From: Kitasatospora mediocidica KCTC 9733
GTDB lineage: Bacteria > Actinomycetota > Actinomycetes > Streptomycetales > Streptomycetaceae
NCBI RefSeq assembly: GCF_000744225.1
Contig: NZ_JQLN01000003.1
Span: forward strand, 124,001-188,000
Direction: 5' to 3'
DNA: 64,000 nt
The notes under the pieces: model-generated
The model's input: the letters and a program-made list of their open reading frames with translations, nothing else
Told to the model about the DNA's origin: nothing
Database searches by the model: none
In this document: positions 1-8,430 of the stretch, piece by piece
Layout of the letters: each line of letters starts with the position of its first letter
Numbering within the stretch: the stretch's first letter is position 1
Program-made: the position numbers and the translations under genes

Positions 1-43
1 CGAGCGGCTCCGCACAGGTCGGGCACACGGTCTGTTGCGGCAT
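1..43 (-). CDS. Zinc-ribbon protein, first codons only (cut by window edge)
   Basis: Seen: an ATG four bases after the pknG stop opens a frame starting MPQQTVCPTCAEPL and running off the window. The CPTC pair is the first half of a typical zinc ribbon. In related actinobacteria the gene after pknG often encodes a PP2C-type Ser/Thr phosphatase or FHA-type protein with such an N-terminal ribbon. That is recollection, and the 14 visible residues cannot decide it. The tiny gap suggests it is the last known member of the glnX-glnH-pknG operon. Confidence 0.55.
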   Translation of the reverse strand, partial: MPQQTVCPTCAEPL

Positions 44-47
44 CAGC

Positions 48-2645
48 TCACACCCAAGTCCGGGGACGGGTCCGGTTCGCCCGCTCCACCATCGCGATCC
101 TGCTCTCCGCCCGATCGGACAACCGGGCCAGTACCCGGTAGGAGCGCTCCAGGGCGAAGCGCAGTTCCCGTTCGTTCGCGGGATGTCCGAGGACGGTGAG
201 CTCTGCGGGGGCGGCGCCCCCGGTCGGCGGAGCCGGCTGACCGGCCGGCTGGCCGGACGGCAGTGCTCCCTGCTGGGCCGGCCGGCCGGCCAGCACCCAG
301 CCGAGTGCGGCACCGAGCAGCTCCACCGAGAGCTCCTCGCGCCGACGGTCGTCCAGCCCGAGCGCGGTCAGCTGGGCCGAGCTCGCGCCGAGGTCGGCGG
401 CGAGCGGCTCGTACGGCGCGCGCTCGCGCAGCCGGGAGCGGACGCTCGCTATCCGGGCGGCGGTGAAGTGGTTCGACGTCTCCGGTACCGACTCCAGCGC
501 CCGTACGGCCCCGGAGCGGTCGCCGGCCGCCAGCCGGACCCGGGCCAGACCGAAGGCGGCGCTGACGTAGGAGTGGTCGGTGCTCCACACCAGGCGGTAG
601 AACTCGGCGGCGTCCTCGCCGTTGCCCAGCAGCTCGGCGCAGACGGCCAGTGCCAGCTTCGGCGCGGCCTCGCCGGGGAACGCGTCGTACACCGCGTCGA
701 AGGCCTCGGCGGCGGCCTGCACCTGGCCGCGGTCGCCGGTGGCGCCGGAGGCGACCAGCGAGGCGAGGCCGCGGTACCAGACCACCCGCCAGTCGTCGGG
801 CTGGTCGGCCTCCAGCGCGGCCATCGCGCGCTTCACCGCCGGGAGGTCGCCCAGCTCGATCCGGGCCCGCAGCTCGCGCAGCTGGCGTTCCACCGAGTGG
901 GTCGGCGCGCTCTGCAGGGCGCTGATCGCCTCGCCGGGACGGGTGGCCATCAGGGTGGCCAGGAAGCCGGCGTTGGGGTCGTTCGGGTCGACCCGGGGCA
1001 CCGGGAGGGCCAGTGCGGCGGCGGCCGCGTCCAGCCCGGCGACCTTCGGCAGGCCGGGCGCCGAGCCGCTGCCCTCGGCCAGCAACTCGGTGTCCACCAC
1101 CCGAAGTTCGGGGCCGAACAGGGTGGACAGGGCGGGCCGGGGCAGCCCGTCCTGGAGGGCCAGGATCTCGCGCAGCACACCGGTCAGCTGGTCGGCCATC
1201 TCCTCGGCCGAGGAGAACCGGCGGCTCGGGTCGGGGTCGGTGGCGCGGACCAGCAGGCGGTAGTACGACTCGTACTGCTCGAAGAGCGGGACCAGCTCGG
1301 GTCCGGGCAGCTCGTCGAGGTACTGGGTGCTGTAGCCCTGGAAGTCGAAGGTGAGCACGGCGAGCGTGCGGGCCACCGTGTAGAGGTCGGAGGACGGCGA
1401 CGGGCCGTCGTACGCGATCTCCGGCGCCTGGTAGCCCTTGGTGCCGTAGATCGGGCCGTCGTCGTCGAAGCGCCGCACCGCGCCCATGTCGATGACCTTG
1501 AGCGAGTCCTCGCTCTGGATCACGTTGTCGATCTTGAAGTCGCAGTAGATCAGACCGCGGCTGTGCAGGTAGCCCAGCGCGGGCAGCGCCTCCAGCGCGT
1601 ACGCGATGGCCTGCTCGACCGGCAGCGGCGCGCGCCGGCCGTCCGGGGTGCGGCGCTCGTTGGCGATGTCCTTGAGCGACTTGCCGCCGACGTACTCCAT
1701 GACGATGTAGCCGTCGACCGAGCCGGAGCCGTCGGGGTGCTCGACGAAGTTGATGATGCGCACGATGTTCGGGTGGTCGACCTCGGCCAGGAACCGGCGC
1801 TCGGCGATGGCCACCGCCAGGGCGTCCTCGTCCCCGGTGTCCAGCAGGCCCTTGAGCACCACCCAGCGGTCGCTGACCCGGCGGTCCACCGCGAGGTAGA
1901 TCCAGCCCAGGCCGCCGTGCGCCAGGCAGCCGAGCACCTCGTACTGGCCGCCGACCAGGTCGCCGTGGCGCAGCTTGGGGGTGAACGAGTACGCGGTGCC
2001 GCACTGGGTGCAGAAGCCCTCGGGGCGGCCGGGCACGCCGTTCTTCTCCCGGCCCACCGGCGACTCGCACTTGCTGCAGTAGCGCTTGCGCTCGGGCACC
2101 TCGGGGTTGGCCAGCACCGCCGAGGCGGGGTCGAGCCGCGGCACCGGAGGGACCGTCACGAGCCCGGCGCCGAGCCGCGAACGGGAGCTGCCGGTGGTGG
2201 TGCCCTTGCTGCTGCGTACCGAGACCGAGCCGCGGGTGCCGGTCCGGGTGGAGCGGTGCGAACGGGAGCGGCCGGACATCGAGCGGGCCGAGCCGGTGCG
2301 CGAGGAGCGGGCGGAGTCGGACGACTGGCGGGCGGCGGGGACCGAGCCGGACGGGACCGCGGCAGATGGGACGGCGGCGGACGGGAGGCTCGGCGCGGCC
2401 GAGGCCGCGATCCCGCACTCGTCGCAGTAGCCGTCCGCGTCGATGCCGCCGGTGCAGCCGGCCTGGGCGCAGCGCGGGCTGCCGAACGAGCCGGTGGGAG
2501 CGCTCACCGCGCCGCTCACCGGTCCGCTCACCGGTCCGGTGGCCGGTGCCGCGCCCGACGCCGGGGCGAGTCCGCACTCACCGCAGTACCCGTCCGCGTC
2601 GATGACCCCGCCGGAGCACCCCGGCCGTACACATGCTTCGCCCAT
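48..2645 (-). CDS. pknG: Serine/threonine protein kinase, PknG family
   Basis: Soluble kinase of 865 residues with the PknG layout. Two near-identical N-terminal zinc ribbons (Cys 5/10/21/24 and 59/64/74/77) are joined by a Gly/Pro/Val/Ser linker. A Ser/Arg-rich stretch follows, then a rubredoxin-like pair (YCSKC ... FCTQCG), the kinase domain, and a helical TPR-like C-terminus. Kinase motifs seen: VVLKG (ATP lysine), IVMEYVGGKSL (hinge), YCDFKIDN (catalytic loop, non-RD as in PknG) and VIDMG in place of DFG. In mycobacteria PknG phosphorylates GarA/OdhI and controls 2-oxoglutarate metabolism in response to amino acids sensed by GlnH and GlnX. Here glnX and glnH lie upstream in the same operon. 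The ATG lies 5 bases after the preceding stop, with an AGGGGGT ribosome binding site. The extra duplicated zinc ribbon is unusual compared with the mycobacterial protein. Confidence 0.93.
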   Translation of the reverse strand: MGEACVRPGCSGGVIDADGYCGECGLAPASGAAPATGPVSGPVSGAVSAPTGSFGSPRCAQAGCTGGIDADGYCDECGIAASAAPSLPSAAVPSAAVPSGSVPAARQSSDSARSSRTGSARSMSGRSRSHRSTRTGTRGSVSVRSSKGTTTGSSRSRLGAGLVTVPPVPRLDPASAVLANPEVPERKRYCSKCESPVGREKNGVPGRPEGFCTQCGTAYSFTPKLRHGDLVGGQYEVLGCLAHGGLGWIYLAVDRRVSDRWVVLKGLLDTGDEDALAVAIAERRFLAEVDHPNIVRIINFVEHPDGSGSVDGYIVMEYVGGKSLKDIANERRTPDGRRAPLPVEQAIAYALEALPALGYLHSRGLIYCDFKIDNVIQSEDSLKVIDMGAVRRFDDDGPIYGTKGYQAPEIAYDGPSPSSDLYTVARTLAVLTFDFQGYSTQYLDELPGPELVPLFEQYESYYRLLVRATDPDPSRRFSSAEEMADQLTGVLREILALQDGLPRPALSTLFGPELRVVDTELLAEGSGSAPGLPKVAGLDAAAAALALPVPRVDPNDPNAGFLATLMATRPGEAISALQSAPTHSVERQLRELRARIELGDLPAVKRAMAALEADQPDDWRVVWYRGLASLVASGATGDRGQVQAAAEAFDAVYDAFPGEAAPKLALAVCAELLGNGEDAAEFYRLVWSTDHSYVSAAFGLARVRLAAGDRSGAVRALESVPETSNHFTAARIASVRSRLRERAPYEPLAADLGASSAQLTALGLDDRRREELSVELLGAALGWVLAGRPAQQGALPSGQPAGQPAPPTGGAAPAELTVLGHPANERELRFALERSYRVLARLSDRAESRIAMVERANRTRPRTWV

Positions 2646-2650
2646 GACTC

Positions 2651-4045
2651 TCAGACCCCCTGACCGTTCTGCTGTCCGTAGTACTGCTGTCCCCCGCCGG
2701 ACTGACTCCCGCCGGGCTGAGCGTCCCGCGGCGCCGCCGCGTGCGCTCCACTCGCCGGACGCAGCGCCTGCTGGAACCTGGCGACCGCCGCCGCGGCGGC
2801 CCGCAGGTCGCACGGGGCGCTCCAGAGCAGCCAGCGGGCCTTCTCGTAACGCTCGATCACCTCGGGGTCCTCGGCCACCCCGAGCCGTGCCGCCATCGCC
2901 TTGTACGCGTCGAGCCGGCCGCGCAGCTCGGCCCGGACGGCCAGCGGCGCGGTCACCTCGCCGAGCGACTGGCGGGCCCGGGTCAACTCCTTGGCGGCCT
3001 GCTCCTCCAGCGTGTCCAGCAGCGGCGCGAGCCGGTGCCAGTGGCCGTTCTGCTGGAGCTCGGCCGCCTGGTGGATCCGCTCGCGCAGCGCGGAGAGCGG
3101 GCCCGGCACGGCCGGCACCTCGGTGGCGGCGATCTTCGCCAGCACCTCGCCGCGCGCCTGGCGGGCCTCCACGAGGGTGGCGTCGGCGCGCTGCAGGAGG
3201 TCGGCGACCTGCTGCAAACGCTCGTCGGCCTCGTCGCGCAGCCGCAGCAACTGCTCCAACTCGACCCGGACGCCGTCCAGTGCGCGGCCGGCCCGGTCGA
3301 AGCGCTCGGTGTCCACCGCGCCCTGGGTGTTCGCCGCGCCGCCGCCCGGATCGGTGCCGCGCTGGGCCGGCACCCGGGCCGGGCGCCACAGGGCGAGCGG
3401 GTCGGTCAGCACCTCGGCCCGCAGTGCCGTCAACTCGACCTCCAGCAGGCCGAGGTCGTCGCCGAGCGGGTGTGCTCCGGCCTGTACGCCGACCGATCCG
3501 GCCAGCGTGCGGACCCGGCGCAGTTCGGCGAGCAGCAGGTCGATCCGGGCGGGGAGCGCCGACCAGACCGCGTCGGCGGCGTTCACCACCTCCAGCACGG
3601 TGGCGTACCAGGCGTTCATCCGGTCCAGCAGCTGGGCCAGGCTGATCTGTTCCACCAGCCGGGCCGGTCCGCCCAGTTGGCGGGCCACGTCGGGCAGCTG
3701 ACCGCCCGGGACGGTGACCGCCCGGCCGCGTAGCAGCTCGCTCAGCTCGGCCAGTTCGGGGGAGGTGGGGCGCACGCGGCGGGAACGGACGGCGCGCGCC
3801 GAGGCGAGCGCTTCGACGTACCGGTCGAAGAGTGCCCAGAGCAGCGTCAGGCCGGGCTCGGCCACGGACCAGCGCTCCTCGGTGCGCCCGGACAGGACCG
3901 CGCCCTCCAGCAGCCGTCGGCCGGGGTGGTCCTGGAGCGCCAGCAGCGCGGCCTCGACGGCCTCGCGCTCGGCGCTCAGCCGGGCCAGTTCGCGGTCCAC
4001 CTCCTCCCGGCTCATCACCGGGCCCGCGGATCCTGTCAACGCCAC
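2651..4045 (-). CDS. Coiled-coil protein of the pknG operon
   Basis: A 464-residue protein with no signal peptide or membrane segment. Most of it is charged Leu/Ala/Glu/Arg-rich helix with heptad-like spacing (for example RVELEQLLRLRDEADERLQQ). It ends in a Gly/Gln/Ser-rich tail. I recognise no catalytic motif. The GTG start follows GAGGGGGAGG; an ATG ten codons later is an alternative. It lies between glnH and pknG, 5 bases before the kinase and 48 bases after glnH, so it is very likely co-transcribed. A scaffold or adaptor between the membrane sensor and the kinase is an inference from position only. Confidence 0.8.
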   Translation of the reverse strand: MALTGSAGPVMSREEVDRELARLSAEREAVEAALLALQDHPGRRLLEGAVLSGRTEERWSVAEPGLTLLWALFDRYVEALASARAVRSRRVRPTSPELAELSELLRGRAVTVPGGQLPDVARQLGGPARLVEQISLAQLLDRMNAWYATVLEVVNAADAVWSALPARIDLLLAELRRVRTLAGSVGVQAGAHPLGDDLGLLEVELTALRAEVLTDPLALWRPARVPAQRGTDPGGGAANTQGAVDTERFDRAGRALDGVRVELEQLLRLRDEADERLQQVADLLQRADATLVEARQARGEVLAKIAATEVPAVPGPLSALRERIHQAAELQQNGHWHRLAPLLDTLEEQAAKELTRARQSLGEVTAPLAVRAELRGRLDAYKAMAARLGVAEDPEVIERYEKARWLLWSAPCDLRAAAAAVARFQQALRPASGAHAAAPRDAQPGGSQSGGGQQYYGQQNGQGV

Positions 4046-4093
4046 GCCCTCCCCCTCGTCCCTCTGGTCCTGTTCGTGCTGGCTTTCTTGCTG

Positions 4094-5068
4094 TTACGGA
4101 AGGTAGTTGGCGGGCGGCGGGCCGTTGGACGGACCCAGGTAGGGGCCGAGCCACTTGTCGTAGCTGGCCTGCCAGCCGTTCTGCCGGTAGTCCGCCAGCA
4201 CCTGGTTGACGCGGGCCACCAGGTCGGTCGCGCCCTTCGCCATGGCGATGCCGTACGGCTCCGCGGTCAGCGAGGGGCCGATCACCTGGACCGTCGGGTC
4301 CTGGGCGGCCTGGCCGACGGCGAGCGCGTTGTCGGTCATGGTCGCGTCCACCTGACCCAGTTGCATCAGCACCAGGCAGTCCAGCTGGTTGCCCACCACC
4401 GTGATCTTCGCAGCTCCGTGCTGATCGCTCTTCAGTTCGCTCTGCGCGGTCGAGGAGTCCGCCACGCAGACGGTCTTCCCCTTCAACGCCTGGCCGATGC
4501 TGGTTGCCTTGGCCGACCGCGGCACCACCACCTGCTGTCCCGCCTCGAAGTACGCCGTCGAAAAGGCGACATCGTTGAGCCGGTCGCAAGTGATCGACAT
4601 CGTACGCGCGATCAGATCCACCTGGCCGCTCTTAATGGCATTAATACGCTGATCAGTCGGCACGGTCTTGAACTGGACCTTGTTCGGATCGCCCAGGATC
4701 GCCTTGGCCACCGCGTGCACCAGGTCGATGTCGAAGCCCTCCAGCTGGCCGGTGGCGGGGTCGCGGAAACCCCAGCGGTAGCTGTTCTGGTCGACGCCGG
4801 CGATCAGCACGCCGCGCCGCTTGATGGCGCTGACCGCCGGGCCGCTCTCGTCCAGGCTGGGCCGCACGCTCTTGGTCGGGTCGCAGGCCGGGGTCGCCTC
4901 CGGTGCGAGCGCCGGGGTCAGTGCGGGCGCCGCCGTGGTGCGGACCTCCCCGGTACCGCTCTGCGCGCTCGCACTCATGGTCAGGGTGAGCGGCACCAGC
5001 AGGGCCGCCGCCAGCACCCCCGACCGGATCCGCCTTCTCGTCCTCGCCATCGTCCCAGCCCCCTTCAT
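4094..5068 (-). CDS. glnH: Glutamate/glutamine-type ABC solute-binding protein (GlnH-like)
   Basis: A 324-residue secreted binding protein. A basic start and hydrophobic segment (residues about 14-30, ending SASAQ) form a signal peptide; there is no clear lipobox Cys. The mature part has the type 3 periplasmic-binding fold: GVLIAGVDQNSYRWGFRD, LEGFDIDLVHAVAKAI, and the basic-residue region VDLIARTMSITCDR typical of acidic or polar amino-acid binders. No permease or ATPase gene is adjacent; the partner is the membrane protein GlnX, as in the mycobacterial PknG-GlnH-GlnX sensor. The start overlaps the glnX stop (ATGA), indicating translational coupling. A second ATG seven codons in is an alternative start. 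Confidence 0.9.
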   Translation of the reverse strand: MKGAGTMARTRRRIRSGVLAAALLVPLTLTMSASAQSGTGEVRTTAAPALTPALAPEATPACDPTKSVRPSLDESGPAVSAIKRRGVLIAGVDQNSYRWGFRDPATGQLEGFDIDLVHAVAKAILGDPNKVQFKTVPTDQRINAIKSGQVDLIARTMSITCDRLNDVAFSTAYFEAGQQVVVPRSAKATSIGQALKGKTVCVADSSTAQSELKSDQHGAAKITVVGNQLDCLVLMQLGQVDATMTDNALAVGQAAQDPTVQVIGPSLTAEPYGIAMAKGATDLVARVNQVLADYRQNGWQASYDKWLGPYLGPSNGPPPANYLP

Positions 5069-6444
5069 CGGTACTCCGCCAGCCGTCGGCCGATCCCGGC
5101 CAGCACGCCCGCGGCGGCCAGCACGGCGAGCACGCCCGCCGCCACCACGACCAGGCCGGTCGCGTCCCGGCCGCTCTTCGCCGCGCTCAGGAAGTCGGCC
5201 TTCTCGACGTCCGCCGCCTGCGCCAGCTTCGCGTCCATCGCCTGGTAGGCCTGCTCGGTGGTGTCCGGACCGGAGCCCACGGTGGCGTCCAGCGCGGACT
5301 GGTAGTCGCCGCCGTCGTTCTTGGCCGAGGCCGCGTCGTGCCGCTGCTTCCAGGTGAAGAACTCGGCGCGGGCGTCGGCCACGTCCTGGCCGGCCCCGCC
5401 CGGTGCGAGCCGCTGGGCCACGCCGAGCTGTCCGGCGGAGGTCGTGGTGGCCAGCAGGTTGCTGGACTTGGTCCACTGGTCGGCATACGCGGTGGTGGAG
5501 CCGCGGGCGACCAGGTTGAGGTTCTCCGCGGTACGGGCCTGCAACGCGTCGATCCGCGCGCTGTCGAGCGCCTGGAGCGGGCCGGCGCCGGTGGCGCGGC
5601 TGCGGGACAGCGCGGAGTCGGCCGCCGTGACCCCGGCCGTCAGCCAGACCAGGGTGGCGACCACGGCCGCCGTGGTCCCGAGCAGGCCCAGGTTGAACAC
5701 CCGGTTGGTCCGGCGGAACAGCACCACCTGGAACCAGAGCAGCGTCAGCGCCACCAGCGCGCCGAGCACGTAGGCGGCCCAGGGCGCGCTCTGCGCGTCG
5801 CCGTAGTCCCGGTCGACCCGGGCGGTCTCGTAGTCGGAGAGCTTCTGCGCGATCGGCAGCAGGGTGTTCTGCATCTGGTCGGAGGCGTACCGCAGGTAGG
5901 CCGCGCCGAGCGGCAGGCCCTGCCGATCGTTGGCCCGCGCGGTCTCCACCAGGCCTGCGTAGACCGGCAGTTGCTGGTTGAGCTGGCTGACCCAGGACTG
6001 AGCGTCGGTGGAGTCGCCGGCGTGCGCGGCGGCCTGCGTGAGCAGCTGGGAGGCGTTGGCCAGGTCGCCCTGGTAGCGCTGGCGGACGGCCGCGGGCTCG
6101 TTGCCGGCCAGCAGGAACCCGGACGCCGCGGTGGTGTCCGCGTCGGCCAGCGAACGGTAGATCTCGGCGGCGTTCTGGCTCAGCGGCTGGCTGCTCGACA
6201 GCACCTGGTCGGCCGCCTGGTTGCGCGTCGTCACCTGCCAGCCCGTCAGTGCCCCGAAGGCCAGCACCAGTACGACGAGTGCCAGCGCGGAGAGCCGCAG
6301 CCGCCCGGGCGCGGTGCTGGCCGCCCGGCGAAGCCGTTCCGTCCAGCGCGCCCGGCGCCGCGGCGGCGCGGGCGGCATCGGCGGCAGCGTCGCTGCGCCG
6401 GCCGGTCCCGGAGGCCGAGCCCCCGTCATCTGTGGTGTCGCCAC
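5065..6444 (-). CDS. glnX: Membrane sensor protein, GlnX-like
   Basis: A 459-residue membrane protein. After a Pro-rich cytoplasmic start comes TM1 (about residues 60-80, LALVVLVLAFGALTGW) and an extracellular helical domain of about 170 residues. Two central TM segments (around VLGALVALTLLWFQVVLF and TTAAVVATLVWLTAG) lead to a second extracellular domain and a final TM (VVVAAGVLAVLAAAGVLAGI) near the C-terminus. This is the four-TM, two-ectodomain plan of GlnX, which passes the amino-acid signal from GlnH to PknG. The GTG start at 6442-6444 follows GGGAGGGTGGGG; an ATG five codons later is possible. First gene of the operon, so its promoter should lie in 6445-6731. Confidence 0.82.
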   Translation of the reverse strand: MATPQMTGARPPGPAGAATLPPMPPAPPRRRARWTERLRRAASTAPGRLRLSALALVVLVLAFGALTGWQVTTRNQAADQVLSSSQPLSQNAAEIYRSLADADTTAASGFLLAGNEPAAVRQRYQGDLANASQLLTQAAAHAGDSTDAQSWVSQLNQQLPVYAGLVETARANDRQGLPLGAAYLRYASDQMQNTLLPIAQKLSDYETARVDRDYGDAQSAPWAAYVLGALVALTLLWFQVVLFRRTNRVFNLGLLGTTAAVVATLVWLTAGVTAADSALSRSRATGAGPLQALDSARIDALQARTAENLNLVARGSTTAYADQWTKSSNLLATTTSAGQLGVAQRLAPGGAGQDVADARAEFFTWKQRHDAASAKNDGGDYQSALDATVGSGPDTTEQAYQAMDAKLAQAADVEKADFLSAAKSGRDATGLVVVAAGVLAVLAAAGVLAGIGRRLAEYR

Positions 6445-6731
6445 CTGCCCCACCCTCCCCTGGGGCCGCCCGACAATCGGGTACCGGCCCGTTGCCAGCA
6501 GTATGGCCACCCACTCCGACTGCCACACGTGACTTGCGTCGGACTTGAGCTTCGTCGCCCGTCGTCCCCCGCGCCCGCGCGGTACAGGCCCGGGCGCGAG
6601 GGGCACCCTATGCCGTGCGGATTGCCGGCCGCCGCGCGGGTGCCCCGCCGCCCGTGATCGACTCCGAGTCGGCCATCATGGCTCCATGCCCGGGAGACCG
6701 TCGCGCCCGGGCGGAGCATGGAGCGCGAACG

Positions 6732-7745
6732 ATGCAGACCACAGACCTGGCCACCGGAGTCCTGGCGACCGGCTACCACGGCCCGCCGCCCTGGCAGTGG
6801 GCCGACCTCGTCACCTCCTGGCAGGCCGAGCCGGTCGTGCTGGCCCTCGCCGTGCTGCTCGGCAGCGGCTACCTGCTCGGCGTGCGGACCCTGGCCCGGG
6901 CCGGACAGCCCTGGCAGCCCACCCGCACCGCCGCCTTCCTCGGCGGGCTGGTCCTGTGGATCTGGGTCACCTGCTCCGGGCTCGGCGTCTACGAGCGGAT
7001 CCTGTTCACCGACCGCGCCGTGCAGGTCGTCCTGCTGCTGATGGTCGTCCCGCTGCTGCTCGCACTCGGCGCCCCGGTCTCGCTGCTGGTGGAGACCGCC
7101 CCGCCGGCCCGCCGCGAGCGCATCCTGCGGGCGCTGCGCAGCGGTCCGTCCAAGCTGCTGATGTTCCCCGCCATCTCGACCGCGCTGCTGATGGCACCGC
7201 CGTGGTTGCTCTACTTCACCCCCTGGTACGAGAAGACCCTCACCAGCGGCGCCTGGAACATCGGCCTGCACCTGTCGCTGGTCGCGCTCGGCCTGGCCTA
7301 CTTCTGGCCGCGGCTGCAGATCGACCCGGTCGGTCACGAGTACCCGCACCTGGTCGGACTCTTCATCACCTTCGCCGAGGTGATCTTCGACGCCGGCCTG
7401 GGCATCGTGCTGATCTACGGCGGCCACCTGGTCGGCGGCCACTACTACACCGAGCTCGCCCGGCCCTGGGGACCGAGCATCGCGCAGGACCAGACCTGGG
7501 GCGGCAACTCCCTGTGGGTGCTCGGCGACCTGGTCGGCCTGCCGTTCGTCTGGGCGCTGGTCCGGCGGATGATGGTGCAGGGCAAGGAGGAGACCGCCGC
7601 GGTCGACGCCGAGCTGGACGCCCGGTTCGAGGCCGCCGCCGAGGCCGCGGCCGTCGGGGGAACGGCCCCCGAGGACGAGCAGGGCATGCGGCCCTGGTGG
7701 CTGGACGACCCCAACCTCCGGCACCGCTACGGCGCCGAGGGATGA
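6732..7745 (+). CDS. ctaG: Cytochrome c oxidase assembly protein (Caa3_CtaG family)
   Basis: A 337-residue polytopic membrane protein with about seven TM segments, for example LALAVLLGSGYLLGV, GGLVLWIWVTCSGLGVY, AVQVVLLLMVVPLLLALGAP and LHLSLVALGLAYFWP. It has the conserved His and acidic residues of the CtaG/caa3 assembly family, which helps metal-centre assembly of cytochrome oxidase (HEYPHLVGLFITFAEVIFDAG). The C-terminal tail is cytoplasmic and Glu/Ala-rich. The ATG at 6732 is preceded by GGAG about 8 bases upstream; earlier in-frame starts are unlikely. It is divergent from glnX and followed 10 bases later by a nucleoside phosphorylase-like gene. Confidence 0.88.
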   Translation: MQTTDLATGVLATGYHGPPPWQWADLVTSWQAEPVVLALAVLLGSGYLLGVRTLARAGQPWQPTRTAAFLGGLVLWIWVTCSGLGVYERILFTDRAVQVVLLLMVVPLLLALGAPVSLLVETAPPARRERILRALRSGPSKLLMFPAISTALLMAPPWLLYFTPWYEKTLTSGAWNIGLHLSLVALGLAYFWPRLQIDPVGHEYPHLVGLFITFAEVIFDAGLGIVLIYGGHLVGGHYYTELARPWGPSIAQDQTWGGNSLWVLGDLVGLPFVWALVRRMMVQGKEETAAVDAELDARFEAAAEAAAVGGTAPEDEQGMRPWWLDDPNLRHRYGAEG

Positions 7746-7755
7746 TCGCTCTACC

Positions 7756-8337
7756 ATGGCCACCATGCAGCTGAACGGAACCGTGAGCCCCGACCGCCCG
7801 CTCCTCGTCCTGGCCGTGGCCGAGGAGGCCGCCCACCTGGAGACGGACCTCCCGGTGCTGCTCACCGGCATGGGCAAGGTCAACGCGAGCACGGCGCTGG
7901 CGACGGTCCTCGCGCGCGGTCCGCTGCCGTCCGAGGTGATCAACCTGGGCACCGCCGGCGCGCTGCGCCCCGGTCTGCAGGGCCACGTCCACGAGATCGG
8001 CACCGTTCTCCAGCACGACCTGGACGCCGCGCTGCTGCGCACCCTCACCGGCCACCTCTCCGGCGGACCGCTCACCCTCGCCGCCAAGGGGGTCACGCTG
8101 GCCACCGGCGACGTCTTCGTCTCCGACCCCGCCGCCCGCGACCGGCTCGCCGAGCTGGCGGACCTGGTCGACATGGAGGGCTACGCCCTCGCCAGCGTCG
8201 CCCAGCGCGCGGACGTCCCGGTCCGGCTGGTCAAGCACGTCAGCGACGAGGCCGGCGAGGGCGCGGCCCGCGCCTGGCGCGAAGCGGTGGACGACTGCGC
8301 CAAGGTGCTGGCCGGCTGGGTCCGCGACCACGTCTGA
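7756..8337 (+). CDS. Nucleoside phosphorylase / MTA-SAH nucleosidase-like protein
   Basis: A 193-residue cytoplasmic protein of the PNP_UDP fold. Motifs seen: LLTGMGKVNASTAL (phosphate or nucleoside loop), INLGTAGAL, and VDMEGYALASVA, where Met-Glu is the ribose-binding element of MTA/SAH nucleosidases. It is shorter than the usual 230-residue enzymes, with a compact N-terminus. Substrate cannot be told from sequence; nucleosidase in purine or S-adenosylhomocysteine salvage is the best guess. It starts 10 bases after ctaG. A second ATG three codons later fits equally. Confidence 0.78.
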   Translation: MATMQLNGTVSPDRPLLVLAVAEEAAHLETDLPVLLTGMGKVNASTALATVLARGPLPSEVINLGTAGALRPGLQGHVHEIGTVLQHDLDAALLRTLTGHLSGGPLTLAAKGVTLATGDVFVSDPAARDRLAELADLVDMEGYALASVAQRADVPVRLVKHVSDEAGEGAARAWREAVDDCAKVLAGWVRDHV

Positions 8338-8363
8338 GGCGTCTGCTGCGAGGCGCTTCAGCC

Positions 8364-8405
8364 GTTTATTCGGGGAGGCTGCCGGTTTATTCGGGGAGGC
8401 TGCCG
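8364..8405. repeat. Perfect 21-bp tandem duplication
   Basis: Two head-to-tail identical copies of a 21-base unit (8364-8384 and 8385-8405; core TTTATTCGGGGAGGCTG) lie in the gap upstream of the DUF4291 gene. The unit is AT-richer than its surroundings. It may overlap the promoter region of that gene. Confidence 0.93.
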
Positions 8406-8430
8406 GTGGTCCTGCCGCACACTGTCCGTC

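Noticed and set aside
43..4589. Very long open frames on both strands across the pknG operon and elsewhere
   Set aside because: They are antisense or out-of-frame readings of GC-rich genes; they lack family motifs, good starts and protein-like composition.
6545..6731. Upstream extension of the CtaG-like protein
   Set aside because: The extension is Arg/Gly/Pro-rich with no ribosome binding site; ATG 6732 matches the family length.
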